This document shows positions 45,744-55,085 of a stretch of DNA of 64,000 nucleotides, piece after piece (position 1 is the stretch's first letter; every line of letters begins with the position of its first letter). The stretch covers positions 926,820 to 990,819 of the forward strand of contig NZ_PYGK01000001.1 in the NCBI RefSeq assembly GCF_003014595.1, given 5' to 3'. Source of the stretch: Chitinophaga ginsengisoli (lineage in GTDB: Bacteria; Bacteroidota; Bacteroidia; Chitinophagales; Chitinophagaceae). The position numbers and the translations under genes were made by a program. The notes beneath the pieces are model-generated. The model ran no database searches, had not been told where the DNA came from, and saw only the letters and a list, made by a program, of their open reading frames with translations.

Positions 45744-46916
45744 TTAGCGGAAGCCTTCGAGCAACTCAACAGCCCCCTTCGCCAGGAAAGATGCTCCCAG
45801 GGGAATACATTGCTCGTTAAAGATCACTTTCGGATGATGGAGATAATAACCGGGAGAAGTGGGGTCCTGAGCTCCCAGCAAGTAAAACATGGACGGTACT
45901 TTCCGCGAATAGTAGCAGAAATCTTCACCCGCCAGCAGGGGGATCTTTTCCAGGGCATTCTGCTGCCCGAAAATGCCATTCAGGCTGCCCTGTAACTTGT
46001 TGTGCACTTTGTCATTATTGAGCACGCTGGGAATGCTGAAATACAGGTCGAAAATGATCTCTGCCTGGTTGATAAGCCCCAGTCCTTCACCCAGTTTCCG
46101 GAGGCGGTCAATAACCTCTTCGTACACGTCGAGGTTCAGGGCTCTGATGGTGCCTTCCAGTACAACCTTGTCGGCTATTACGTTGGGAGCAACACCTCCG
46201 TTGATCTTGGTAAAGGAAAGTACAGCTGTTTCCATGGGAGGCGTATGCCTGGATATGATGGTTTGCGCTGCCTGTATCAGCTGGGAGGCGATGACCACCG
46301 CATCAATACCCAGCTGGGGGGAGGCGCCGGCATGTGCTGCCCTGCCTCTTACCTCCATGGTGAAGAATCCCGTGCATGCCAGGGCAGGGCCGATGGCGTA
46401 GGAGATCTGTCCCACGGGAAGAGAAGGGTCTACGTGCAGACCTAAAGCCGCCTGTACATCGTCCAGGTGACCGGCTTCCACAAAGCGGCGTGCACCGCTC
46501 TTCTTCTCTGGATCAGTACCCGGACCTTCTTCTGACGGTTGAAAGAGTAGTTTTATCGTTCCCTGGAAGTCAGTTTGTTTTAATAGCGCTGCTGCGCCTA
46601 TCAGCATGGTTGTATGAAGATCGTGACCGCAGGCATGCATTTTCCCGTTCACCTTTGAGGCAAACGGCAGTCCTGTTTCCTCCTGCATCGGCAGGGCATC
46701 CATATCTGCACGGATGGCCACACAGGGACCGCTCCCTTGTGTCAGGGAAGCAATGACGCCAGTGCCCGCAATATTGGAGATGTAATCTATTCCCAGTAGA
46801 TCCAGTTCCTGTTTTACCAGGCTGGAAGTATGTTGTTCCTCGTACCCTAACTCCGGTTGCGCATGAATTTGTCTTCTGATATCAATAAGCCTGTCCGTTA
46901 ATTGTGCGTCCATCAA
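45744..46916 (-). CDS. M20-family amidohydrolase (hippurate/IAA-amino acid hydrolase-like)
   Basis: 390 residues. Metal-site residues are visible: C96, H98 and D99 in HACGHDLHT, the glutamates in PSEEGPG, and the histidine in GRAAHAGASP. The dimerisation domain and C-terminal LAGEDFCYYS block complete the family pattern. Such enzymes remove N-acyl groups from amino acids. The specific substrate is not evident. It lies between the AraC regulator and the MFS gene on one strand, an arrangement consistent with uptake or export of an amino-acid conjugate and its hydrolysis. Confidence 0.9.
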   Translation of the reverse strand: MMDAQLTDRLIDIRRQIHAQPELGYEEQHTSSLVKQELDLLGIDYISNIAGTGVIASLTQGSGPCVAIRADMDALPMQEETGLPFASKVNGKMHACGHDLHTTMLIGAAALLKQTDFQGTIKLLFQPSEEGPGTDPEKKSGARRFVEAGHLDDVQAALGLHVDPSLPVGQISYAIGPALACTGFFTMEVRGRAAHAGASPQLGIDAVVIASQLIQAAQTIISRHTPPMETAVLSFTKINGGVAPNVIADKVVLEGTIRALNLDVYEEVIDRLRKLGEGLGLINQAEIIFDLYFSIPSVLNNDKVHNKLQGSLNGIFGQQNALEKIPLLAGEDFCYYSRKVPSMFYLLGAQDPTSPGYYLHHPKVIFNEQCIPLGASFLAKGAVELLEGFR

Positions 46917-46929
46917 TCAGCAATTTCCG

Positions 46930-47931
46930 TCAAGTTAAGCGGTTTTTCCGATATTCTCTTGGAGAACAACGGTAACGCTTACGGAAAACAGCGGTGAAAT
47001 AATTTGCACCCCGGTAGCCGGTGCTGTAACTGATCTCTTTGATGCTGAGCGTAGTCTGCGACAGGAGAGAGGCTGCTTTTTTTAATCGCAGGTGTTCTAT
47101 ATATCCGCGGGGAGAAACGCTGAGCAACTCCTTGAAAGCCCGTTCGAAAGTGTTGATATGCATCCCCGCCTGTTTGCTCAGCTCAGCAATGCTCAGTGGC
47201 TGGTGGTAGTGATTCTGGATGTATATGCATATCTGGCGCAGCTTCTGGGCCTGATCGCCGTTCTGGAGATATTTGGGCGTAAGTGCGCTGAAATAAAGCG
47301 ACAGCAGATCGTTCAACCGCGATTCCAGGTGGGGTTGCAGCGCCTGATCGTCAGGCGCGTGGCGCATTTCATGCAATACCTTCAGGTCTGACATATCCAT
47401 CCTGATGGCGGGAAGCAGGGCCGCTCTGCGTGCCTGCCGCTGTTGCTGCTGATAGATCTCTTCAAAGGAGGGATGATGTGCGATGAACTTCCGGACGAAG
47501 GCGGGAGAAAAGGAAATGCAGACCATTTCATAATATCCCGGTCGCAGGTCCGCAATATTCTGGGAATGGGAGGGGACATAATAGATGCCGAATTCCTTTT
47601 CGATCAGCATCAGTTTTCCTTTGCCCTGCAGCCGGCAGGAAATATTACCCTGCAATATGCAATACATTGCCAGCATGGGTTGCGAAACGGATGGGCGCAA
47701 TCTTATCTTTTCCTTTACAAAGCATTGTTGCCAGCTGATAATCCAATTGGGATCTCTGATCTCCTGGGTAATATAACTGCCGAATGGTGCTTCTACATAC
47801 GTGGTATCTGTCGATTGTGCGATCCGGTATTGCTGATATCTGTCCGGCAGGCTTGCGGAGACCCGCACATGTGGCTGCATTTTTTCGGGTATCCCAAAGT
47901 GCAGCGCAGGGGGATATAAGCTGGAGGTCAT
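46930..47931 (-). CDS. AraC-family transcriptional regulator
   Basis: 333 residues from MTSSLYPPALHFGIPEKM. The C-terminal third carries two helix-turn-helix motifs: LSIAELSKQAGMHINTFERAF and LSIKEISYSTGYRGANYF, the second ending in the family block FRKRYRCSPREYR. The N-terminal two-thirds is an uncharacterised ligand or dimerisation domain. A longer frame would need a TTG start, so the ATG is preferred. It lies 13 bases upstream of the M20 gene, whose expression it probably controls. Confidence 0.88.
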   Translation of the reverse strand: MTSSLYPPALHFGIPEKMQPHVRVSASLPDRYQQYRIAQSTDTTYVEAPFGSYITQEIRDPNWIISWQQCFVKEKIRLRPSVSQPMLAMYCILQGNISCRLQGKGKLMLIEKEFGIYYVPSHSQNIADLRPGYYEMVCISFSPAFVRKFIAHHPSFEEIYQQQQRQARRAALLPAIRMDMSDLKVLHEMRHAPDDQALQPHLESRLNDLLSLYFSALTPKYLQNGDQAQKLRQICIYIQNHYHQPLSIAELSKQAGMHINTFERAFKELLSVSPRGYIEHLRLKKAASLLSQTTLSIKEISYSTGYRGANYFTAVFRKRYRCSPREYRKNRLT

Positions 47932-48193
47932 GTTCAGGCATTTAACCGGTGAGTGACTGTAATAATTCTGGTTGTATAAATTCAGGTTACTACCCAAATA
48001 TATACCCCGGTACTGCGATGAAACTTCAGATCGATAGGAGCTTATACTTTATTACATCTTTGTACCTGATCTTTGTTAACCTGCATCATCCGGTTTTCGG
48101 GTGTCTCCTTCACATTTATTTTCATCCGGTCCCGGAAATGATAGGAACAATATTTGAGGCTGCTAATTCAAAACTCCAAAATCCACCAACATT

Positions 48194-48553
48194 ATGACTA
48201 CACAAGAAATCGCCACCCGCGTTGCGGAACTTTGCAAAAAAGGAGAATTTGAAACTGCACAGAAAGAGATGTACGCCCAGGATGTGACCAGTATTGAGCC
48301 TGAGGGTACGCCTGAATTTGAAAAGGAAGTCAAAGGCATTGACAAGATCTTCGAGAAAGGAAACAAATTTATGTCCATGGTAGAGGCAGTACATAGCGTA
48401 GATACATCTACACCAATTGTTGCAGGGAATTCATTTGCCTTTGTGCTGACGATGGATATAACGATGAAAGGAAGGGACAGGATGAAGATGCAGGAACTTT
48501 GTGTATACACTACAAAAGATGGGAAGGTAATTTCCGAACAGTTCTATATGTAG
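48194..48553 (+). CDS. SnoaL-like (NTF2-fold) small protein
   Basis: 119 residues. The pattern EIATRVAELCKKGEFETAQKEMYAQDVTSIEPEG, followed by central strands and a closing KVISEQFYM, fits the SnoaL-like branch of the NTF2 fold. The fold hosts small-molecule binding or isomerase sites. No conserved catalytic pair is obvious, so no reaction can be assigned. It is a single gene with its own terminator, divergent from the AraC gene. Confidence 0.75.
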   Translation: MTTQEIATRVAELCKKGEFETAQKEMYAQDVTSIEPEGTPEFEKEVKGIDKIFEKGNKFMSMVEAVHSVDTSTPIVAGNSFAFVLTMDITMKGRDRMKMQELCVYTTKDGKVISEQFYM

Positions 48554-48561
48554 TGAAAATA

Positions 48562-48597
48562 AAAAGGGCCACAGATTAGTGTGGCCCCTTTCTTTTA
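48562..48597. terminator. Terminator between SnoaL-like gene and DUF4240-like gene
   Basis: Stem AAAGGGCCAC with GTGGCCCCTTT around AGATTAGT, flanked by A and T runs; lies between convergent genes. Confidence 0.75.
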
Positions 48598-49077
48598 CCA
48601 GCCCCTCGAGTTGGAGCCGGACTCAATACAATGGAGACAATATCGTTCAAATGCCTCTCCGAATTTTTCCTCATATATCCTGTAGCCGATGAATCCTATA
48701 TCCCCTGCGGATACATTCATCGTGGCGGCAGCAGGATTCTCATCAATCATGTCATAGTATCGTTCTCCCATGCCCACTATAAAGCATCGTCGATGGAGGA
48801 AACCCTCGTCTGATCCATTGACGCGTTCATGGATCTCTTCACGGTCTATATGGAAGAGTTTCTCTTCCATCACATGATTGAACCTGGTCAGCTCCCGTTC
48901 ATCCATATAAAGGAGCTGTTGTCTGATGTGGCCGGCAATCTGACTGGAAACGATATTTCCCAATTGCCTGATTAAAGTGGGATCATTGGTCGTAAGCGCT
49001 GTTTCTCTTAAATTAAATAAAACTCTATCTGTTGTCCACGCGGTTTCAATGATTTCCCAGAATCTTGTTGCGTTCAT
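48595..49077 (-). CDS. DUF4240-like hypothetical protein
   Basis: 160 residues, acidic and helical with no signal peptide. The opening TRFWEIIETAW and the central FNHVMEEKLFHIDRE / EGFLHRRCFIVGMGERYYDMI resemble DUF4240 proteins, a family of unknown function often next to toxin-antitoxin or immunity-type genes. No such partner is adjacent here. The assignment is by recollection of the pattern only. Confidence 0.55.
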   Translation of the reverse strand: MNATRFWEIIETAWTTDRVLFNLRETALTTNDPTLIRQLGNIVSSQIAGHIRQQLLYMDERELTRFNHVMEEKLFHIDREEIHERVNGSDEGFLHRRCFIVGMGERYYDMIDENPAAATMNVSAGDIGFIGYRIYEEKFGEAFERYCLHCIESGSNSRGW

Positions 49078-49260
49078 AAAAGACAGATTTATAAATATCG
49101 TGGAATAAATGCACCGGGCTTAATCAATGTATTCAAGTAGGCACTTTACTATAACAACGGAGTGATAGCAAAGTTCATCCCATATTTTCGAAGTATACCT
49201 CCTATTTTCCTATTTTGTCGATGACCAGAATAATAACATTTCTAAATCGCATATTATTTT

Positions 49261-51192
49261 ATGAAACGTCTTCTTTTTCTTGCCGCCCTTATTTCCCTCG
49301 GACCGGCAACGAGAGCACAGCAAACGCAAAAACCTCCGTTACATGGTAAACACTGGATGGCGGTGACTGGCAAACCGCTGGCTGCTACAGCGGGATCGAT
49401 GATCTTCCAGAAAGGCGGTAATGCCGTGGACGCGGCTTGCGCCATGCTGGCAGCCACCTGTACGATGTGGGATGTGTTAAGCTGGGGAGGGGAAACACAG
49501 GCCCTGATCTTCAATCCAAAAACAAAAAAAGTCATTGCTATCAATGCCCTTGGAGTGGCGCCTACCGGAGCTACGGTAGCATTCTTTAAAAGCAAGGGGT
49601 ACAATTTTCCACCGGAATATGGTCCGCTAGCGGCGGTAACGCCTGGTACTCCCGGAGGCTTGTGTTATATGCTGGCAGAATATGGTACCCTGAGCCTGAA
49701 AGAAGTGCTGGCCCCTGCCATGGAAATGGCTGCTGGTTATCCCATCGAGGCCCAAACTGCCAACAGTATGGAACGCGCCAAAGACCGGCTGAAAGAGTGG
49801 CCTTACAGTAAAGCGGTATTCCTGACACACCCAGGTGAGAAAAGGGAAGCGCCGGAAGCAGGGGAGATCTTTGTGCAGAAAGATCTGCTGGCTACTCTGA
49901 CAAAAATGGTAGCAGCAGAACAGGAGGCACTGAAGAATAAAAAGTCCCGTAAAGAGGCTATTATGGCCGCTTATGAGCGTTTTTACAAGGGAGATATTGC
50001 CAAGGAATTTGTACGTGGCTGCCAGGAGCAGGGAGGCCTGATCACAGAGCAGGACCTGGCAAAGTGGAAACCGATAGAAGAGGAGCCGCTGCATGTAAAT
50101 TATAAAGGTGTCGAGGTGTACAAACTGCAATCCTGGACGCAGGGGCCTATGCTGCTGCAAAGCCTCAACATCCTGGAAAATTTTGATCTGAAAGCAATGG
50201 GATATAATTCCGCCCAATATATTCATACCCTGTACCAGACCATGAACCTGACCTTTGCAGACAGGGACTTCTATTACGGCGATCCTTATTTCACGCCTAA
50301 AACGCCGATTAAAGGATTACTGAGCAAAGACTATGCGAAGGAGAGGGCGAAACAGATCAATCCTGATCATAATGATCCTGCTGCGGCCCCGGGAGATCCT
50401 TATCCTTTTGAAGGGAGGACCAATCCTTATGTGCAGTTATTAAAACGACGCAACTCCCTGACAGATACAAGTCTGGAGAAAAAGCCGGAAGGCTTTGTGC
50501 CGAAGCATGACGCTACCAGTCTGCTGAGTGTACCGGTTACTGATCAGGTGTACGCGGCCAATGATATAGACAGCCTCTATATGGACCGTTTGTGGAGAGG
50601 CACTACCAGTGTAGAAGCGGCTGATGAAGAGGGCTGGGTAGTATCTGTTACTCCTAGTGGTGGATGGACGCCGGCATGCATTGCAGGTCATACAGGTGTG
50701 GGTATGAGCCAGCGTTTGCAGAGTTTTGTACTGGACAGCACTTTATGTCCTTTCAATGTGATAGCGCCTGGAAAACGTCCAAGAGTAACACTGACGCCAT
50801 CTATAGCATTAAAAGATGGTAAGCCATACCTTTCTTTCGCTGTACAGGGTGGCGATACGCAGGATCAGAACCTGCTGCAGTTTTTCCTGAATGTAGTGGA
50901 ATTTGGTATGACCGTACAACAGGCCACAGAAGCTGCCAATATTAATACCAATCAGCTGTGGTTATCGCTGGGAGGCACCAGCACAAAGGAACGTATGCCG
51001 CATCCCGGTAGCATACTATTGAATAATAATACGCCGGAATCAGTGCGGGCTACACTGAAGAAGATGGGATATATCACCTCTTTCGGGGAGCGTACAAGCG
51101 GTCCTGTGAATGCTATTTTATTGGATAGTAAGCATGGCTCACTATGGGGAGGAAGCAGTAACCATGGAGAGGATTACGGCATTGGATGGTAG
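49261..51192 (+). CDS. ggt: Gamma-glutamyltransferase, secreted
   Basis: 643 residues with a signal peptide (MKRLLFLAALISLGPATRAQ). The N-terminal large-subunit region starts at GKHWMAVTGKPLAATAG. The autoprocessing site that exposes the catalytic threonine is in RGTTSVEAAD, T448-T449. Canonical GGT has TTHxSVVD there, so the two residues after the threonines differ. Later blocks LTPSIALKDGKPYLSFAVQGGD match the family. It transfers or hydrolyses gamma-glutamyl groups, for example from glutathione, in the periplasm. It is a single gene with a terminator behind it. Confidence 0.88.
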   Translation: MKRLLFLAALISLGPATRAQQTQKPPLHGKHWMAVTGKPLAATAGSMIFQKGGNAVDAACAMLAATCTMWDVLSWGGETQALIFNPKTKKVIAINALGVAPTGATVAFFKSKGYNFPPEYGPLAAVTPGTPGGLCYMLAEYGTLSLKEVLAPAMEMAAGYPIEAQTANSMERAKDRLKEWPYSKAVFLTHPGEKREAPEAGEIFVQKDLLATLTKMVAAEQEALKNKKSRKEAIMAAYERFYKGDIAKEFVRGCQEQGGLITEQDLAKWKPIEEEPLHVNYKGVEVYKLQSWTQGPMLLQSLNILENFDLKAMGYNSAQYIHTLYQTMNLTFADRDFYYGDPYFTPKTPIKGLLSKDYAKERAKQINPDHNDPAAAPGDPYPFEGRTNPYVQLLKRRNSLTDTSLEKKPEGFVPKHDATSLLSVPVTDQVYAANDIDSLYMDRLWRGTTSVEAADEEGWVVSVTPSGGWTPACIAGHTGVGMSQRLQSFVLDSTLCPFNVIAPGKRPRVTLTPSIALKDGKPYLSFAVQGGDTQDQNLLQFFLNVVEFGMTVQQATEAANINTNQLWLSLGGTSTKERMPHPGSILLNNNTPESVRATLKKMGYITSFGERTSGPVNAILLDSKHGSLWGGSSNHGEDYGIGW

Positions 51193-51218
51193 TTTCAGCC
51201 AGGTCATTATATATACAG

Positions 51219-51253
51219 GAAAGCCACTTGATAAATGTCAAGTGGCTTTCTTG
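51219..51253 (+). terminator. Terminator after gamma-glutamyltransferase gene
   Basis: Stem GAAAGCCACTTGA with TCAAGTGGCTTTC around TAAATG, then TTGTCTT. Confidence 0.8.
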
Positions 51254-51323
51254 TCTTAGATCATTTGAATGGGCCTTCGTTTTTATCATTTTTGTATCAG
51301 CAATTAACACAGTGTTCAACTGT

Positions 51324-51398
51324 ATGAATCAACTGGTAAAAATTGTAAGAACAGGTTGTAGAGTATTGTATGTTCAACCTCAATTTAAACAATCCTGA
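51324..51398 (+). CDS. Possible 24-residue peptide in a short orphan transcript
   Basis: An ATG-initiated frame (MNQLVKIVRTGC...FKQS) lies between the ggt terminator and a further T-tailed hairpin at 51410. It is basic and has no recognisable family. It is included only because an orphan terminator 12 bases downstream implies some transcript here; chance occurrence is quite possible. Confidence 0.2.
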   Translation: MNQLVKIVRTGCRVLYVQPQFKQS

Positions 51399-51409
51399 AT
51401 TAGATCAAA

Positions 51410-51444
51410 AGTCTCGCATCATTTATGCGGGACTGTTTTTTTTT
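51410..51444 (+). terminator. Orphan intrinsic terminator
   Basis: Stem AGTCTCGCAT with ATGCGGGACT (one G-T pair) around a short loop, then G and a run of ten T residues. It is a second + strand terminator, with no recognised gene between it and the ggt terminator. Confidence 0.8.
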
Positions 51445-51461
51445 CGCCATATCCATAATAG

Positions 51462-51500
51462 TAGAAAAGCCGTCCCATGAGAATGAGACGGCTTTCTATC
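51462..51500 (-). terminator. Terminator after the TonB-dependent receptor gene
   Basis: Arms AAAAGCCGTC and GACGGCTTTC around a partly paired CCATGAGAATGA loop, 20 bases past the receptor stop on the minus strand. Confidence 0.75.
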
Positions 51501-51517
51501 TTAGTACGAATGGATGC

Positions 51518-54500
51518 TTAGTTGAAAATATATCTCACACCAAATTGCATCTGCCAGCGTGAAGTAATACCTGTGTTGTTAGCAAAGCTGTTGGAGTAGT
51601 GTACCTGGTTATTCACGTCCGCATAAGGGAAAGAGAACAACGGCGTTTTACCATCAGCAGCAATACCTTCAAACTTCAGCGGGTTGGTTACTGTAGCAGA
51701 TTTTACGATACCCCAGTTCTTATTCAACAGGTTGCCCACGTTGATGATATCCAGGGATAAACGCAATGTGTGGCGCTCTTTACCGGTTTTAACAGAGATG
51801 TCTTCAGTGATGTTAACATCTGCTTTTTTAAAGAATGGTAAAGTTACTGCGTTAGCTTTTGCTACTTGTCCACGGTGAGAAGACAGGTAACCGCTCTGGC
51901 TGATGAAGTTGTTCAGCTGTGTCCAGATCTGGGAAGCAGTTCTTGGATCGCTTGAAGTACCTGTGGTGCTACCAGTGTGGGTAGTAGCGTTGTAAGAACC
52001 TACATTGATCAAGTTAATATCTTTATCGGAAGTAGGTATATACATCAGGTCATTGTTGAAACCATCACCATTCAGGTCGCCATTATAGATATAAGAAGTT
52101 ACACCTGCAGGTGCTGCTTCATAGATCAGTCCAAAGGACGTAGCGAAGTATTTAGCATACGATACTTTGTAGGATGCCATTGCGATGATACGGTTAGGCA
52201 GCCTGTAGGAGGCATATGTCAGGTTTGCTGCATTCGGATCTGCACTTACAGCACGGGCGCTCCACAATGAAGAAGCGGTACTGCCGGTTTCTGCTGTGTT
52301 GCGTGCATCGCCATGTGTATAGGCAACGCTTACATACAGGTTCTTGTATGTTTTCTGTACACGGCCGGTTACATTGTAAGCGTATCCTTTGCTTGTATTG
52401 GTCATCAGGATAGCGCTACCGATATTAGGATCAGACAGTGATGTACCTGCGGAATAGTATTTATTGGTGCTGTTGGCAATGGGAGTAAAGGATGTGGTGT
52501 AACGCATCCTGTTATCACCTCCATTGCTCAGTGCATAACCGTTCGTTTCGTTCAGGTTGATGTTCTGATAATATACAGCGTTGATATCTTTCGAATAAGT
52601 ACCTTCTACTGTAAATATCCAGTCGCCTGGCAGTTTTTTGTCAACTGCTAAACTTGTTTTCAGCACGGAAGGATATTTGAAGTTCTTGTCAGTCAGTGCA
52701 ACCAGATAAGAAGTGTTTGCAGCTGCTGTTTCAGGACGGTATTGATTAGGATCAGCACTGAATGCTACGCCATTTTGGGTAAATGAACCCCACTGTACAC
52801 CGTTGTTGCTGGCCTGGTTGCTGATCCATACAAATGGCGGAGGACCAGAGAAGATCCCTAAACCACCTCTCACCTGTAAGGTCTTATCATCCAGTACATC
52901 CCAGTTAAAGCCGATACGTGGAGAGATCAGCAATGCATTGCCGGGAGCTTTTCCGATATCATAGCTTTTACCATCTTTAAACTTCAGCGCGTTGAACTGT
53001 GGATTATCCTGGAAGTCCTGTTTGTAGATAGTCATATCCATGCGCAGGCCGTAAGTAAGCGTGAAATTGTTTGATACACGCCATTTATCCTGTGCAAATA
53101 AACCGAGTTCTGTAGAACCTGCATATGCCCATGGGAAAGAACCATCAGATAATGCAGAATACTGGAGGTAATAGCTTTTTGCATTCATGGCGCCATTCTT
53201 AGCGCTGTTGTAGAAATCAGTCAGGCTGGCAAACTGATAGGCGCCCTGGTAACCCGGAGCGAATGCATTCTTATACTTCCTGTAATAATCCTGTGTACCT
53301 ACTGTAATCTCATGTGCGCCTTTGTAGAAGGTGAAGATGTCAGAGATCTGGAATACGTCAGTATTCAGAACGTTGTTATAAGTGTATGGCTCATAACCAA
53401 AGGAAGTGTAGATGTTATTGCCGCTCAGGATGTCCACGAATGGCATCGTAGAAGAGCTGGAGTGAGGCGTACGATAATCACGCAGCGCTGTATAGCCCAC
53501 CTGGAACTTGTTGGAGGCAGTGTTACCAAAACGGGTGTTCAGTTCCGCGATAAAGATATTGAAGTTGTTGTTAATCACATATCCGCTTCCATAGAAAGGC
53601 ATGGAGTTAAAGTCTGGTTGACCTTTTGTTTGACCTGCGGGTCTGCTGGTACTTGCAAACTGATCAGACATTGATTTCAGGTAGTTGTACTTTAACGTGA
53701 GGGTATTATGATCGTTGATATTCCAGTCGATCTTTGCAGTGATCTTATCACTGTTTGTCTTGAAGGAATAGCCGGAATAAGCGCCTGGATCGTAATGGTA
53801 AGTATCCTTTAGGAAGGTAGCCAGGGCAGCCAGCGTATCTGCATTGGCATTGGAAATACCTGCTGAACTGTTGGGTGCATGTGTGGCATCAGAAGGGATC
53901 CAGCTGGTAGCAGGGGCTGTCTGACGGGACGATTCACCATTCACGAAGAAGAATAATTTGTTCTTAATGATTGGGCCACCGATGGAAGCGCCACGGATAG
54001 TAAAGGAGAGATCAGTTTTAGGAGCCACTGCGTTCTCTACTTTGTAACCCTGTGTGTTTTCATTTTTGAAGTAAGTGTAGACAGATCCTCTGAAGGTGTT
54101 GGTACCGCTTTTGGTGACGGTATTGACACCGGCGCCGGAGAAGCCACCCTGACGTACGTCGTAAGGCGCAAGGTTCACCTGGATCTGATCGATCGCATCT
54201 AAACTGATAGGCTGCGCACCTGCTTGTCCGCCGAGTGTACCAGATAACCCGAATGAGTTATTGAAGTTGGCACCATCTACGGTGAAGTTGTTGTACTGGT
54301 TGCTACGGCCACCGAAGCTTTGTCCGCCGATAGGGTTGGAAGCAGTAGGCTCCAGTCTTGTGAAGTCCTGCGCAGACCTGTTGATGGTAGGCAGTTTTTC
54401 CAGCTGATCACGGCTGATGATCTCCTGTGCACCTGTACGGTTGTTATTAAATGTTTTGTCCTGTTTACCTGATTTTACCACCACTTCATTCAGTTGTTTG

Positions 54501-54835
54501 GTGTCAGGTATAATGTTGAAGTCTCCTGTATACTCCTGTCCCAGAGAGAGTATAACATTCTCGATCTTTTGGTCTTTGTATCCGATATAGGATACTGAAA
54601 TGGTGTAAGGTCCCCCTACGCGGACGTTTGGTACGTTGTAGCGCCCGTCTTTACGGGTGGTGGTCATGTACTTTGTACCAGTTGGATTGTGAAGTGCAAT
54701 AATGACAGCGCCGGGTACTCCCGTTTGCCCATCCTTAACCTGCCCATGGATCTCGGAGGTAGTTTCCTGGGCAAGTAATAGCATAGGTAGGCTTATCAGC
54801 CCAATGATGGCCGACAGACATTTTTTGAAAAGCAT
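51518..54835 (-). CDS. Oar-like TonB-dependent outer-membrane receptor
   Basis: 1105 residues from MLFKKCLSAIIGLISLP, a signal peptide ending near LLAQ. A carboxypeptidase-regulatory-like domain follows (EIHGQVKDGQTGVPGAVIIALH...). The plug comes next, with GGQSFGGRSNQYNNFTVDGANFNN and the VNTVTKSGTN block typical of Oar-type receptors. The remainder is a 22-strand barrel ending FGVRYIFN. Such proteins take up large or proteinaceous substrates with TonB energy; the ligand is unknown. No SusD partner is adjacent. A longer frame starts ten codons upstream but weakens the signal peptide. Confidence 0.93.
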   Translation of the reverse strand: MLFKKCLSAIIGLISLPMLLLAQETTSEIHGQVKDGQTGVPGAVIIALHNPTGTKYMTTTRKDGRYNVPNVRVGGPYTISVSYIGYKDQKIENVILSLGQEYTGDFNIIPDTKQLNEVVVKSGKQDKTFNNNRTGAQEIISRDQLEKLPTINRSAQDFTRLEPTASNPIGGQSFGGRSNQYNNFTVDGANFNNSFGLSGTLGGQAGAQPISLDAIDQIQVNLAPYDVRQGGFSGAGVNTVTKSGTNTFRGSVYTYFKNENTQGYKVENAVAPKTDLSFTIRGASIGGPIIKNKLFFFVNGESSRQTAPATSWIPSDATHAPNSSAGISNANADTLAALATFLKDTYHYDPGAYSGYSFKTNSDKITAKIDWNINDHNTLTLKYNYLKSMSDQFASTSRPAGQTKGQPDFNSMPFYGSGYVINNNFNIFIAELNTRFGNTASNKFQVGYTALRDYRTPHSSSSTMPFVDILSGNNIYTSFGYEPYTYNNVLNTDVFQISDIFTFYKGAHEITVGTQDYYRKYKNAFAPGYQGAYQFASLTDFYNSAKNGAMNAKSYYLQYSALSDGSFPWAYAGSTELGLFAQDKWRVSNNFTLTYGLRMDMTIYKQDFQDNPQFNALKFKDGKSYDIGKAPGNALLISPRIGFNWDVLDDKTLQVRGGLGIFSGPPPFVWISNQASNNGVQWGSFTQNGVAFSADPNQYRPETAAANTSYLVALTDKNFKYPSVLKTSLAVDKKLPGDWIFTVEGTYSKDINAVYYQNINLNETNGYALSNGGDNRMRYTTSFTPIANSTNKYYSAGTSLSDPNIGSAILMTNTSKGYAYNVTGRVQKTYKNLYVSVAYTHGDARNTAETGSTASSLWSARAVSADPNAANLTYASYRLPNRIIAMASYKVSYAKYFATSFGLIYEAAPAGVTSYIYNGDLNGDGFNNDLMYIPTSDKDINLINVGSYNATTHTGSTTGTSSDPRTASQIWTQLNNFISQSGYLSSHRGQVAKANAVTLPFFKKADVNITEDISVKTGKERHTLRLSLDIINVGNLLNKNWGIVKSATVTNPLKFEGIAADGKTPLFSFPYADVNNQVHYSNSFANNTGITSRWQMQFGVRYIFN

Positions 54836-55085
54836 GCAGTTTGATTTATTGTTCGAAATACTCAAAAAAAACGCACAAAACAGCAGTTAGTGCGTTAACA
54901 AATTATTTAGATTTTGGTTCGACAGATTGTTTTCAGAATTGAGCCTACGAAAAAGAATTTGGGAGCAAAGTTACCTGCATTCGGAGGTGCGTCAGCGGTA
55001 AATCTGCCGGTGCGGAAAGTATATCGCTGAATGCTGTTTTTTTATGAGTATTTGTTTAACTACTCATTGTTTTAGTAACGAGATG

